A DNA stretch of 32,903 bases from an uncultured bacterium (GCA_903885635.1 CAISJE010000167.1:1-32903), one strand, 5' to 3'; positions 24,106 through 32,538 are shown, numbered from the stretch's first letter. Program-made: numbers and translations. The notes: a model not told the origin generated them from the letters alone.

Positions 24106-24792
24106 ATGGAAAAATGTTCTAAAACTCCGCAAAGAATAAAAAAAATGTTTAACCAAATAGCAAACAATTACGACAAATTGAATACTATTATGACTTTTGG
24201 GTTGCATAAACGTATAAAAAAAGATGTGATAAAACATTTAAACCTTAACAATGATGCTGAAATTCTTGATTTATGCACAGGAACAGGCGATTTGGCGGGG
24301 ATTTTAAAGAAAAAATATCCATACGCAAAAATTATAGGTGTTGATTTTTCGCAAGAGATGCTTAAAGTTGCGAGAAATAAATACCCTGAAATTGAGTTTT
24401 TGGATGCAGATTGTACACAATTACCGTTTAAAAATGAACAATTAGACTTGTGTATAATTTCTTTTGGGCTTAGAAACACGGAAGATATTAAAAAAATGTT
24501 GAGTGAAATTTACAGGGTTTTGAAAAAAGGAGGAACTTTTATTAACCTTGACCTTGGCAAACCAAATAAATTTTTAAATATTTTTTTTAAACCGTACATG
24601 TATTTATGGGTAGCTTTTTTAGGCAAAATTTTCCATGGTGATGAAACACCTTACAAATATCTTGCTGTTTCAAACGAAGATTTTCCTTCTCAATATCGAC
24701 TCGTAGAAATGTTTAAGGAAATTGGATTTTCTGATGTAAAGAATAAAAATTATTTATTTGGGCAAATCGCTTCACAAATTTCTAAAAAATAA
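24106..24792 (+). CDS. ubiE: UbiE/MenG quinone C-methyltransferase
   Basis: 228-aa SAM-dependent methyltransferase catalysing the C-methylation of demethylmenaquinone (and, in ubiquinone makers, the ubiquinone precursor). UbiE/COQ5 family marks: FNQIANNYDKLNTIMTFGLH..., SAM loop LDLCTGTGDLAG (about 54-65), GVDFSQEMLKVAR, ISFGLRNTEDIKKMLSEIYRVLKKGG and the C-terminal GQIASQISKK. An anaerobic gut organism would more likely use it for menaquinone, so menG is an equally good name. It is not with other quinone genes here. It sits directly after higBA. Confidence 0.92.
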   Translation: MEKCSKTPQRIKKMFNQIANNYDKLNTIMTFGLHKRIKKDVIKHLNLNNDAEILDLCTGTGDLAGILKKKYPYAKIIGVDFSQEMLKVARNKYPEIEFLDADCTQLPFKNEQLDLCIISFGLRNTEDIKKMLSEIYRVLKKGGTFINLDLGKPNKFLNIFFKPYMYLWVAFLGKIFHGDETPYKYLAVSNEDFPSQYRLVEMFKEIGFSDVKNKNYLFGQIASQISKK

Positions 24793-24939
24793 TTATTCTG
24801 TAAATAAAAGAATAGCGGTCGTAACTACTCAGGGAAAAAACGAACAAATTACATATCTTGAAAAGCTTGTTTAAGCAAGATTGCTTCATTCCCTCCTGTG
24901 TCTTAACTTTTACACCTGCTTAGCGATTTTGTTCATGTT

Positions 24940-25974
24940 TTAATAAATTTTAATTATCTTGCGAACTTCTTTTAATGTTTTTTGCGCTTCTACACGTGCT
25001 TTGTTGGTGCCTGCTTCAATAATCTGTTCAATTTCTTCAATATGATTTTCATAATAGTGCCTTTTTTCTCGAATGGGCGCCAATCTTTCGTTTATAACGG
25101 TTCCAAGCTGTCTTTTACAATCAGCGCAACCACGTTCGCCTTTTTTACATTCCGATTCTACAATTTTAATTGTATCAGAATCGCCAAAAATCTGCCAATA
25201 TTTGAAAGCAACCTCACAATTGTCGGGATGACCCAAATCATCTCTGCGAATTCGGCTCGGATCAGTTATCGCCTGCATAATTTTCTTTGCGGTCGTTTGT
25301 TCATCATCTGAAATCTTTATATCGTTATTAAGCGATTTTCCCATCTTGTTTCCGTCCAAGCCACATAAAAGCGGAACTTGTGTGAGTTTTGGAACAGGTT
25401 CGTTGAAAAACTCTGTTTGATAAATATGATTAAATCTTCTCGCTATATCTCTTGTAATCTCTAAATGCGCAACTTGGTCTTTTCCAACGGGTACGATAGA
25501 GGCGTTAAAGGTCATTATATCGGCACTCATTAAAACAGGGTAGCCCATTAATCCGTAGCTGATTTGAGAATTTGTACCCTCTTTGGTTTTTAAAATTTTT
25601 ACCATATCTTTTAATGTAGGGTCGCGTTCAACCCAATTTTGAGGTGTAACCATGCCTAAATATATGTTAAGCTCAGCCGTTTCAGGAATAAGCGATTGAA
25701 CATAGATTGTCGAACGATTAGGGTCAATTCCGCAAGAAACCCAATCCAAGACAACTTCCAAGGTATTTTGGCGTAAATCCTCCGTCTTGTCATACTTTGT
25801 GGTTAATGCATGCCAATCTGCAACGAAAAAATAGCAATCGTATTCGTTTTGCAACTTAACCCAGTTTTCGATTACCCCGAGATAATGCCCTAAATGCAAT
25901 TTCCCCGTAGGACGCATCCCTGATACAATTTTCTTTTTCTTCGTTTCAATATTGTTAGCCACAATTACTCCCAT
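24940..25974 (-). CDS. trpS: Tryptophanyl-tRNA synthetase
   Basis: Class I aminoacyl-tRNA synthetase that charges tRNA-Trp; about 340 aa, the normal length. The HIGH-type motif is TGKLHLGHY (about 23-31) and the KMSKS-type motif is NKMGKSLNND. GMRPTG, FVADWHALTT, SYGLMGYPVLMSADIM and GKDQVAHLEITRDIARRFN are typical of bacterial TrpRS. C-x(6)-C-x-x-C (CKKGERGCADC) is a possible metal site, seen in a subset of TrpRS. There are two start options: ATG 25974, placed 5 bases after TATAAA and without SD, or GTG 25962 (VANNIETK...), which has GGGAG 5 bases upstream. Confidence 0.95.
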   Translation of the reverse strand: MGVIVANNIETKKKKIVSGMRPTGKLHLGHYLGVIENWVKLQNEYDCYFFVADWHALTTKYDKTEDLRQNTLEVVLDWVSCGIDPNRSTIYVQSLIPETAELNIYLGMVTPQNWVERDPTLKDMVKILKTKEGTNSQISYGLMGYPVLMSADIMTFNASIVPVGKDQVAHLEITRDIARRFNHIYQTEFFNEPVPKLTQVPLLCGLDGNKMGKSLNNDIKISDDEQTTAKKIMQAITDPSRIRRDDLGHPDNCEVAFKYWQIFGDSDTIKIVESECKKGERGCADCKRQLGTVINERLAPIREKRHYYENHIEEIEQIIEAGTNKARVEAQKTLKEVRKIIKIY

Positions 25975-26025
25975 TTTTATTTATATACTCTGCATGAAAA
26001 TTTTAACATGAAAATTCAAAAAGAG

Positions 26026-26928
26026 TTATTTGGCAGCATTTGCGTATATTTCCAGACCATTTGTAAAATCAAGGACTTTTTCTAAGCACCAATCCACGTT
26101 CCAATGACTTCCAATTTCTGAAAGATATAATTGCGCCATTGGATTTTGCCTTGCAAGTTCAATTGAATTTTGACATGGGGCAATTTCATCAGTTTTTGAA
26201 TGTAAAATCAAAATCGGACATTTAATATTTTTTATTTTATTTATATTGTCGAATTTCTGGATAAAATGTATACTTTCTATATGTTTTTTTATAAAAAGGG
26301 CGACTATGTTTAAATTTAGCTTTCGACAATAAAAATTATACACATCTATTGCAGCCGATTTTATTTCTTTGATTGGTGATTGTAAAATTATTCCCATAAC
26401 ATTATTGTGAATAGCTGTCTCAATAGCAACACTTGTTCCAAGCGAATGTCCCCATAGAATTATTTTATCTTCATCAACACCCAGTTTTTTAAGTTGTGTA
26501 ATCGCGGATTGAGCATCTGTATAAATACCTTTTTCACAAGCTTTTCCACCACTTTTGTAATGTCCGCGATAAGAGAGCATAAATAATCCAAATCCTTTTT
26601 CCATGCAATAAAGCGCGACATCCTGATGGCTTAAAATAGATTCGGCTTGTCCGTGAAAATGCAACATAACCGGCATATTCTTTTTAGGTTTTATAAACCA
26701 TGCATAAAGCTTAATCCCATTTGAATTAATAAATCGTTGAGGTTTAATTTTTTTTAACAACCCTCTTTTGATTCTTTTTGCCCTAAGTTTTGATGGCTGA
26801 AAAATCAAATAATTTTCAATATTTTCTCTGATTTTAGCAAAACCACGCCCCTCCCTTTCAAGCAAGGGATAGATAGACAGTAAAATTAATTTTTTCAGAA
26901 TAAAAAAATAACTTTCGCACCTATGCAT
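26026..26928 (-). CDS. Alpha/beta hydrolase (ABHD13/BEM46-like)
   Basis: 300-aa predicted serine hydrolase. HFHGQAES (oxyanion region), SYRGHYKSGGK, the nucleophile elbow GHSLGTS, the acid loop HSKTDEIAP and the catalytic His in GSHWN make a complete Ser-Asp-His triad. This arrangement is typical of the BEM46/ABHD13-type lipase/esterase group; the substrate is unknown. The N-terminus is doubtful: the ATG at 26928 overlaps a perfect TATAAT (26932-26927). The codons after it include CCCTTGCTTGAAAGGGAGGGG, read as PLLEREGRG, which looks like intergenic repeat DNA. The true protein may begin further in, before NYLIFQPSKL. Confidence 0.8.
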   Translation of the reverse strand: MHRCESYFFILKKLILLSIYPLLEREGRGFAKIRENIENYLIFQPSKLRAKRIKRGLLKKIKPQRFINSNGIKLYAWFIKPKKNMPVMLHFHGQAESILSHQDVALYCMEKGFGLFMLSYRGHYKSGGKACEKGIYTDAQSAITQLKKLGVDEDKIILWGHSLGTSVAIETAIHNNVMGIILQSPIKEIKSAAIDVYNFYCRKLNLNIVALFIKKHIESIHFIQKFDNINKIKNIKCPILILHSKTDEIAPCQNSIELARQNPMAQLYLSEIGSHWNVDWCLEKVLDFTNGLEIYANAAK

Positions 26929-26971
26929 TATAACATATTTTTTGTGAAATGATATCCCCCCACTTGATTTT

Positions 26972-28345
26972 CTAATTGCTTAAATATTTCTCAATTCCCT
27001 TGACAATGGCTTTAGCGCAATTTGACTGAAAATCGTTATCAAGCAAAAGTGCGTAATCATCAGGATTAATAATATACGCTACTTCAATCAAAACACTTAC
27101 ATTCGAAGTTGAACGAACAAGCGCCAAGCTTCCCTGTCTTACTTTATCGTTTTGAGTATTGAGCTGTGTCGTCATCTCGTTTAAAATGTTCTCCGCCAAA
27201 TATTTTGCCTGATTGTGATAATAATAAACGCTTGTCCCCCTGTTTTTATTGGGGTCTGCACCATCAGGTAAAGCATTTGCATGTAGGCTTATAAGTATTG
27301 CGGCATCTTTATCCCTTGCAAGCTTAACCCTGTCAGCAAGCGAAACATCGATATCATCTCCTCTTGTCATTACAACCCTTGCACCACTTTTTTTAAGCTC
27401 CTCTTGAAGTTTTTTTGCAATCGCAAGATTAATATCTTTTTCTTTGTCTCCACAACAACCTATCGCTCCGAACTCAGAACCTCCATGCCCTGCATCTATT
27501 GCGATTATTATATCAGTGAGCGGTTTTTCCGCATTGAGTTGTTGAGGTTTACGGATTTTTAAAACGAATTTAGTCCCCTCATAATAAGCTTCGTAACCCA
27601 TCAGTTTTTGAATAGGGAAATTTAAGGTTAACGTGTTGTCTTCAACATTAAATTTCTCATCCGCTTTTATATTGAAAAGTTGTAGAGTTAAGCCGTTTTC
27701 TTCCTTGACAACAAAAGGTACTTTCTTTAGCAAATCAATTTCATAAAGGCAAAAATCCTTTTTTTCGTGTATGTTGAAATCTATAATTGTCGCCGGCAGT
27801 AAGTCGATTTCTTCCGGTTTTTTTTGTTCTACATTCGATTTTGCAACCCAACCGTTTAATTTTGAATTAAGATAAACCCTGTAAAAACCCCCGTTTTCGC
27901 CGTTTATTAAAAGTTGTATATCTTTCGACAAATGCGACATTCGATTAATCCCGCCATCTACGGGCGTCATTCTAAGTGGTGCATTATCTGTCATTACGAA
28001 AAAATTGTTCATTATTGGATATTTAATTAAAGTTGAGGAAATCGGACTTGAAATCGTAGGTTTCGGGCGTTCAATCGTAAAATTTATCGTTTTTTCACCT
28101 GAACTAATAACAAAATTGTTAATCCCGATTTCCAAAGGCACAACTTGGGCAAATGCACCCAAGGGCGAAAGTTTCACCTCTGTATCATTAACTTTTAGAA
28201 TATCATTCGGATTTGTCGAGCCGATAAAAAATGTCGAATTGGCGCTAATTTTAGCAGGATTAGTCTTAGGATAAACAATCTCAAGTGCCTCACCTTTTAA
28301 GACAAACGCAAAAAACACAAAAATCAATAATAAAGTTTTTATCAT
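26972..28345 (-). CDS. Secreted N-acetylmuramoyl-L-alanine amidase (AmiC type) with SH3-like domain
   Basis: 457-aa zinc hydrolase that cleaves the bond between N-acetylmuramic acid and the stem peptide, usually for cell separation. The signal peptide is MIKTLLLIFVFFAFVLKGEA. Residues 25-110 are a beta-rich region, about 115-170 an SH3b-like segment (LRMTP...INGENGGFYRVYL..GWVAKSNV), and the Amidase_3 domain lies at about 277-455. That domain has DAGHGGSE (Zn His), EKDINL (Zn Glu), SLHAN (Zn His) and the catalytic Glu in LIEVAYIINPDDY. An unusual CCGD follows GAIG. The start has no SD; TAAAAT ends 6 bases upstream (leaderless candidate). The upstream DUF378 terminator overlaps its promoter region. 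Confidence 0.92.
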   Translation of the reverse strand: MIKTLLLIFVFFAFVLKGEALEIVYPKTNPAKISANSTFFIGSTNPNDILKVNDTEVKLSPLGAFAQVVPLEIGINNFVISSGEKTINFTIERPKPTISSPISSTLIKYPIMNNFFVMTDNAPLRMTPVDGGINRMSHLSKDIQLLINGENGGFYRVYLNSKLNGWVAKSNVEQKKPEEIDLLPATIIDFNIHEKKDFCLYEIDLLKKVPFVVKEENGLTLQLFNIKADEKFNVEDNTLTLNFPIQKLMGYEAYYEGTKFVLKIRKPQQLNAEKPLTDIIIAIDAGHGGSEFGAIGCCGDKEKDINLAIAKKLQEELKKSGARVVMTRGDDIDVSLADRVKLARDKDAAILISLHANALPDGADPNKNRGTSVYYYHNQAKYLAENILNEMTTQLNTQNDKVRQGSLALVRSTSNVSVLIEVAYIINPDDYALLLDNDFQSNCAKAIVKGIEKYLSN

Positions 28346-28360
28346 AAAAAAATTTTATCA

Positions 28361-28390
28361 TAAAAAATGATGGGACGAAGCCCATCATTT
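28361..28390 (-). terminator. Intrinsic terminator of the DUF378 gene
   Basis: AAATGATGGG and CCCATCATTT form a perfect 10-bp stem with a 6-base loop, leading into a T-run on the minus strand. It lies just upstream of the amidase -10-like box, so DUF378 and amidase transcripts are probably separate. Confidence 0.85.
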
Positions 28391-28396
28391 AAAAAT

Positions 28397-28585
28397 CTAT
28401 GAACGAAATGTTATTACAGAAACAATCCCGCTTAGACCTACAAGTGAGTAAACAACCCTAGTTAAATAAGTCATTTCTCCAAACAATGTTGCCACAAGGT
28501 CAAAGTTAAACACACCGATTAAACCCCAATTTAATGCACCGATTATCACCAAAACATACGAAATTGTCTTTATATATTTAAACAT
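28397..28585 (-). CDS. DUF378 small membrane protein
   Basis: 62-aa two-helix membrane protein of the DUF378 (YuzA-like) family. The family pattern is visible: ISYVLVIIGALNWGLIGVFNFDLVATLFG followed by VVYSLVGLSGIVSVI. Its role is unknown. AGGAGAAA lies before the ATG. It is a single-gene unit ended by a strong terminator. Confidence 0.85.
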   Translation of the reverse strand: MFKYIKTISYVLVIIGALNWGLIGVFNFDLVATLFGEMTYLTRVVYSLVGLSGIVSVITFRS

Positions 28586-28639
28586 AATATTTCTCCTTTT
28601 TTACCTCTCTTATTATTCCCGAATTACTATCTTTTTTCA

Positions 28640-28670
28640 TTGCAAAAAAGAAGTAATCTGAAAGTATAAT
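28640..28670 (+). promoter_or_regulatory. Candidate promoter of the barrel-like protein
   Basis: TTGCAA (28640-28645) and TATAAT (28665-28670) with a 19-base spacer. The -10 is convincing and the -35 is weak. Confidence 0.45.
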
Positions 28671-28719
28671 AAATAATTAATTTTTGGTATTATGTTTAGG
28701 TACAAAGGAAAAAATCATC

Positions 28720-29430
28720 TTGCCAAATAAGTTTCATTTATTAATTTTTCTATTATATTGTTGCTTGAACATCGCTCCGAGTTACGCTCAACAGACAGTT
28801 TTTAATGTCCCTAGTGCAGATGTTACGGAAAAAGGGCATATATTTTTACAACAAGAAGGTCAGTTTTGTAACTGGGATACTAATGATTTTTTTAGCGGAA
28901 CCTCGTTTTTTGATGTCGGAATCGGTCATAACACTGAAGTTGGTGCGACTTTATTTAACGTAGGTGCTCCTGCGACACAAAATATCTCATTAGCAGTCGG
29001 GTTTAAATCAGCCATGCCAATTCCCGGATTAAAAGAAAAATTTCCAGAAAGAGAATTTAAATTCACAGTTGGCAGCAATATTTTATTAGGACTTGAAGGA
29101 AATGGGGTAGGAAACTGGACTTATGCACATTTGAGCGGACGCGTTCCAAAGCTTAACACAAGACTTACAGCGGGTATGAGTTACGGAACAAAACAGATTT
29201 TCGGTCAGGAAACAACTGCATTTATCGCAGCCGTTGAGCAGCCGATTACTAAAAAATTAAATTTAATAGGTGATTGGTATTCAGGAAGCGAGCACTGGGC
29301 AGGTTATTTAATCGTCGGAGCAAGTTATGCGCTACCAAAGAAGACAACTATCTACGCAGGTTACCAAATCCCTAACAGCCCACGAGCTGGGGCTCCGGGG
29401 TTTGTTGTTGAAGTCGCTAAAATATTTTAA
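28720..29430 (+). CDS. Secreted beta-barrel-like (outer-membrane type) hypothetical protein
   Basis: 236-aa exported protein with a start at TTG 28720: AAAGGA (28704-28709) is 10 bases upstream and the signal peptide begins there (PNKFHLLIFLLYCCLNIAPSYA|QQ). A longer frame from 28684 would put the SD inside the gene. The mature part alternates hydrophobic strands and turns (FFDVGIGHNTEVGATLFNV, NISLAVGFKSAMPI, RLTAGMSYGT, WAGYLIVGASYAL, TTIYAGYQI), like an outer-membrane barrel of about ten strands. I do not recognise the family. Its stop is 6 bases from the convergent hicB stop, with no room for a terminator between them. Confidence 0.7.
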   Translation: MPNKFHLLIFLLYCCLNIAPSYAQQTVFNVPSADVTEKGHIFLQQEGQFCNWDTNDFFSGTSFFDVGIGHNTEVGATLFNVGAPATQNISLAVGFKSAMPIPGLKEKFPEREFKFTVGSNILLGLEGNGVGNWTYAHLSGRVPKLNTRLTAGMSYGTKQIFGQETTAFIAAVEQPITKKLNLIGDWYSGSEHWAGYLIVGASYALPKKTTIYAGYQIPNSPRAGAPGFVVEVAKIF

Positions 29431-29436
29431 AACTTT

Positions 29437-29772
29437 TTAGCCATATTGTTTAATAATTGCGTCATTAACCAAATGTGACACCGACACATCTTCGTCTTTT
29501 GCTATTTGTATCAACTTGTGATGAATAGATTTTTTTGTTCTAAAATTTATAACCCCTGAACAATCATCCGACGAATAAGCAACTTTTGAGATAGGTTTTG
29601 GAATTTCTAAACCGTCTTCTTTTAGTCCGCTAATATGAAACGCCAAAGCTTCAAGATAATTTTTTCTTGCTTCTTCCGGGTTTTCTCCGGTTGCGGCACA
29701 CCCATCAACATCAGGAGAATATGCAGAGTAATTTTTATCGGCACGTTCAATTATAATTAAGTAATTTTCCAT
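29437..29772 (-). CDS. hicB: HicB-family antitoxin
   Basis: 111-aa antitoxin. The N-terminal half is the HicB partial RNase H-like fold (ENYLIIIERADKNYSAYSPDVDGCAATGENPEEARKN...). The C-terminal half (RTKKSIHHKLIQIAKDEDVSVSHLVNDAII) looks like a ribbon-helix-helix DNA-binding tail. It neutralises HicA and probably represses the hicAB promoter. AGAGG within the end of hicA serves as its SD; the two genes are separated by a single base. Confidence 0.92.
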   Translation of the reverse strand: MENYLIIIERADKNYSAYSPDVDGCAATGENPEEARKNYLEALAFHISGLKEDGLEIPKPISKVAYSSDDCSGVINFRTKKSIHHKLIQIAKDEDVSVSHLVNDAIIKQYG

Positions 29773-29773
29773 T

Positions 29774-29965
29774 TTATACCTCTTTCAATCGAGCTTGTTT
29801 TAAAATACTGTTTAAGGTCCCTTTTGCCATATCGTCGCTTGGTTTTCCTGCAATGGTTACACGACCGGCTTTGATTGTATGCTTAAATTGCTTGTGACTT
29901 CCTTTTTGTGCAACCAAAAACCAACCATCTTCTTCGATTAATTTTACAATTTCTTTAATCTTCAT
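29774..29965 (-). CDS. hicA: HicA-family mRNA interferase toxin
   Basis: 63-aa double-stranded-RNA-binding-fold ribonuclease toxin. MKIKEIVKLIEEDGWFLV, the catalytic GSHKQF with His24, and VTIAGKPSDDMAKGTLNSILKQA are the complete family pattern. I place the start at 29965: a longer frame upstream would read through the promoter and add unrelated residues. The ATG comes 6 bases after a perfect -10 box with no SD. hicB follows directly, in the usual toxin-first order. Confidence 0.93.
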   Translation of the reverse strand: MKIKEIVKLIEEDGWFLVAQKGSHKQFKHTIKAGRVTIAGKPSDDMAKGTLNSILKQARLKEV

Positions 29966-30016
29966 AATGTAATTATATACCATTACATTGTATTTGTCAA
30001 GGCATGGCATTACATT
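29966..30016 (-). promoter_or_regulatory. hicAB promoter with inverted-repeat operator
   Basis: On the minus strand, TTGACA (30000-29995), exactly 17 bases, TATAAT (29977-29972): a perfect promoter. AATGTAAT (29966-29973) and ATTACATT (29982-29989) form a perfect inverted repeat covering the -10 box and running up to the start codon. A third ATTACATT (30009-30016) lies just upstream of the -35. These are likely HicB binding sites. Confidence 0.75.
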
Positions 30017-30136
30017 GGTTCTTGCGAAAAATCCATAAAATTCTGATATGCTATATAAGGCACAAAGCCAATGATAATAACTAGCTCTGAAAAAAATTGC
30101 ATAATCCCTGTAATTCACATCCGTTAATGAATTACT

Positions 30137-31384
30137 TCACAATTCCTTATGCGTAAAATGTTTTTTCCCATCGGCATAGTCTTTTACGATTTGTCCGCGT
30201 CCATAGAGTTTATATTTATAAATAGTAAGCCCATCAAGTCCAACAGGACCTCTGGCATGAGTTTTATTAGTCGAAATACCTACTTCAGCCCCAAACCCAT
30301 AGCGATATCCGTCAGAAAAACGAGTTGATACGTTATGGTAAACCCCCGCAGAATCTACGTTATCAAGGAATTCACCTGCATTTTCAATATCGCTTGAAAT
30401 TATCGCATCAGTATGCCCCGAACCATATTTATTGATGTGTTCAATCGCTTCATCAAGATTCTCAACTGATTTATACGCTAAAATTTTATCGGAATATTCG
30501 AACGCCCAACTTTCAGGAGCATCAATCATTTTAATTCCTGCATTTTTTAACGATTCAATTAATTCATTTGAATACTTGAAGTTTTTATGGATTAAAAGAG
30601 TTTCAACTGCGTTGCAGGCACTCGGGTACTGTGTTTTTGAATCGATTACAATCTCGGTTGCCATTTTTAAATTAGCAGTTTCATCAATGAAAATATGGCA
30701 AATTCCGTCTGCATGACCTAATACAGGGATTTTTGTGTTTTCTTTTATAAATTTCACAAGAGAATTGCCCCCGCGTGGGATTATCAAGTCGATATAATCA
30801 CTCATGTCAAGCATTTTAGCCACATCTTCGTGTGAAAATACCTGATTAATTGAATATTTAGGATATTCATTTAGATTATTTAAAGCTTCTTCAATAGTCT
30901 CAAAAATGACCCTATTTGTATTTATTGCTTCTTTTCCGCCTTTTAAAATGACTGCATTGGATGATTTTATCGCCAATGCAGAAACTTGTGTAATAACGTC
31001 AGGCCTTGCCTCGAAAATAATTCCCAAAACGCCAATGGGGCAAGACATTTTGTATAAATTCATGCCTTTATCCAGTTGACGTGCCAACAAACATTTATTA
31101 ATCGGGTCATCAAGTTTAATTAAATCCTTTACACCCGCAATCATAGCGTTCATTTTATTTTCATCAAGTTTTAGACGATTAAAAACGGCTTGTGAAAGTT
31201 CCCCTGTATCAACCAATTTTTGTCCGTTTACCAAATCTTGGGCATTTGCTTCCATTATTTTCTGTCGATTTTTTTCGATTGAATCCGCGACTGCCTCAAG
31301 TGCCAAATTCTTTGTTTCAGAAGATAAATTCGCCAACTTTAACGATGCTTTTTTTGCGTTTTTGATTATGTCTAAAAAATCCAT
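30137..31384 (-). CDS. proA: Gamma-glutamyl phosphate reductase
   Basis: 415-aa NADPH-dependent enzyme, second step of proline synthesis: it reduces gamma-glutamyl phosphate to glutamate semialdehyde. Diagnostic blocks: GVLGIIFEARPDVITQVSALAIKSSNAVILKGGKEA, DLIIPRGGNSLVKFI, the catalytic Cys in YPSACNAVETLL, SGHTDAIIS, and the C-terminal RGPVGLDGLTIYKYKLYGRGQI. Length is normal. No proB or proC is adjacent. A TATAAT lies about 25-30 bases upstream of the ATG; the GAGG before it is rather distant. It is followed leftward by hicAB on the same strand, but hicAB has its own promoter. Confidence 0.96.
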   Translation of the reverse strand: MDFLDIIKNAKKASLKLANLSSETKNLALEAVADSIEKNRQKIMEANAQDLVNGQKLVDTGELSQAVFNRLKLDENKMNAMIAGVKDLIKLDDPINKCLLARQLDKGMNLYKMSCPIGVLGIIFEARPDVITQVSALAIKSSNAVILKGGKEAINTNRVIFETIEEALNNLNEYPKYSINQVFSHEDVAKMLDMSDYIDLIIPRGGNSLVKFIKENTKIPVLGHADGICHIFIDETANLKMATEIVIDSKTQYPSACNAVETLLIHKNFKYSNELIESLKNAGIKMIDAPESWAFEYSDKILAYKSVENLDEAIEHINKYGSGHTDAIISSDIENAGEFLDNVDSAGVYHNVSTRFSDGYRYGFGAEVGISTNKTHARGPVGLDGLTIYKYKLYGRGQIVKDYADGKKHFTHKEL

Positions 31385-31506
31385 ATCTACATTGCCTCAC
31401 TTCTGTATCCATTATATTTAAAATAAAGCGAGATTGCAACAGAAAATAACTTTTTATAGCGGCAGGAGCTATCCCACCCAATAAGCGTAACAAGCAGTTT
31501 GTAAGA

Positions 31507-31680
31507 TTAACCAACCCTACGCATCAGGTCGGAAAGTTTTACGTCTTTTGTTCTGATTGAAATATCTTTGTGAATTGGTTTAATCTTTTCGTCTTGTTTA
31601 AATTGGGTTAAACCAACCTTGATATTATCATCTTTTTTTATCATAAGGATTTCTTGTAGAAAATTAATCATTTTATCCAT
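31507..31680 (-). CDS. Small hypothetical protein (57 aa)
   Basis: I do not recognise it. It starts MDKMINFLQEILMIKKDD, is Lys/Asp-rich and ends in KLSDLMRRVG. There is no membrane segment or Cys. The start at 31680 is chosen because AAGGAG (31692-31687) lies 6 bases before it; a TTG six codons upstream would overlap that SD. It lies between proA and the divergent HEAT-like gene. Confidence 0.6.
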   Translation of the reverse strand: MDKMINFLQEILMIKKDDNIKVGLTQFKQDEKIKPIHKDISIRTKDVKLSDLMRRVG

Positions 31681-31804
31681 AAATATCTCCTTGTTCAAGT
31701 ATAACTGAAATTTTATCTTTATTATCCTACATTAAAACTATTTTTCTTAAAGTTTTCATCCCTATTTATGATATATTTATGTTAGAAAAAAAGAGGATGA
31801 AAAT

Positions 31805-32527
31805 TTGAATGATACTTTAGATACTACTTTTGAGACAGATTTTAATACTGCGATGAAAATGAGCGAAAATGAGTACGATTATCAAGCACTTATCCAATTT
31901 CTGAGTTCGGACAAAATAGTAGAAAAACAAATTGCAACACTAAAATTAACTGAAATAAAATCAAAAGAAGATGCTCAACTTTTAGTTTCAAACTTGATTG
32001 GTCAGGATGGAAAAATCCGAGAAGCTGTAGCATTTAAAATTAACGAATTAGCCCAAAACTGTCAATATTGGACTTTTTTTAATGATGGAAAAATTTTCGA
32101 CATTCTCCTCCAAGGAATTATGGATATTAATGGGAATGTTTGCAGGCAAATTGTCGGAAGTCAATTGATTAAAAATACAGAGTTTGGAACATATCTTTGC
32201 AATAAACTGCCCGAAAAAATTAGTTGGATTATGGACGAGATTGAAAAAATTGATTTACAAAGCAAGCAATACGTAATAAGTAAGCGAAATTTTCAGCTAT
32301 ATTGGTGTTTGGAGGCATTATTTAATATTATTAACAGCATAGATTTTGAGCTTATTAAAGATATACTTTTAAAAACAGGCGAATTTTACGATTATACGAT
32401 ACGGGAAAAAACGGCGAAAATATTAAACAAAATTGATAACCCAAAGCTTGCGGGGCTTAAAGAAAAATTGAAAAACGATGATAATTATTACGTGAGGATT
32501 TGGCTGAACAGAGGTATGAAGGGATAG
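31805..32527 (+). CDS. HEAT-like alpha-helical repeat protein
   Basis: 240-aa soluble protein, almost all helical. Several helix pairs resemble HEAT repeats (QALIQFLSSDKIVEKQIATLKLTEI, EDAQLLVSNLIGQDGKIREAVAFKINELA, DILLQGIMDINGNVCRQIVGSQLI, TIREKTAKILNKID). Such folds bind other proteins; the partner is unknown. The start is TTG at 31805, with GAGG (31793-31796) 8 bases upstream; no ATG lies in frame near it. A Trp-rich middle (CQYWTFF, ISWIMDEI, LYWCLEAL) breaks the repeat pattern. The repeat element copy C begins only 11 bases after its stop. Confidence 0.7.
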   Translation: MNDTLDTTFETDFNTAMKMSENEYDYQALIQFLSSDKIVEKQIATLKLTEIKSKEDAQLLVSNLIGQDGKIREAVAFKINELAQNCQYWTFFNDGKIFDILLQGIMDINGNVCRQIVGSQLIKNTEFGTYLCNKLPEKISWIMDEIEKIDLQSKQYVISKRNFQLYWCLEALFNIINSIDFELIKDILLKTGEFYDYTIREKTAKILNKIDNPKLAGLKEKLKNDDNYYVRIWLNRGMKG

Positions 32528-32538
32528 CTCCAACATTA

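Noticed and set aside
24793-24939. Possible small RNA or terminator between the convergent ubiE and trpS genes
   Set aside because: Only short imperfect stems (TATTCT/AGAATA, GCTT/AAGC) are present, with no promoter; not enough to call.
29966-30118. Longer HicA N-terminus
   Set aside because: It would cover the hicAB promoter and operator and add about 50 residues unlike the compact HicA fold.
31317-31514. Minus-strand frame overlapping the proA start
   Set aside because: It overlaps a certain gene in another frame; no supporting Shine-Dalgarno or family resemblance.
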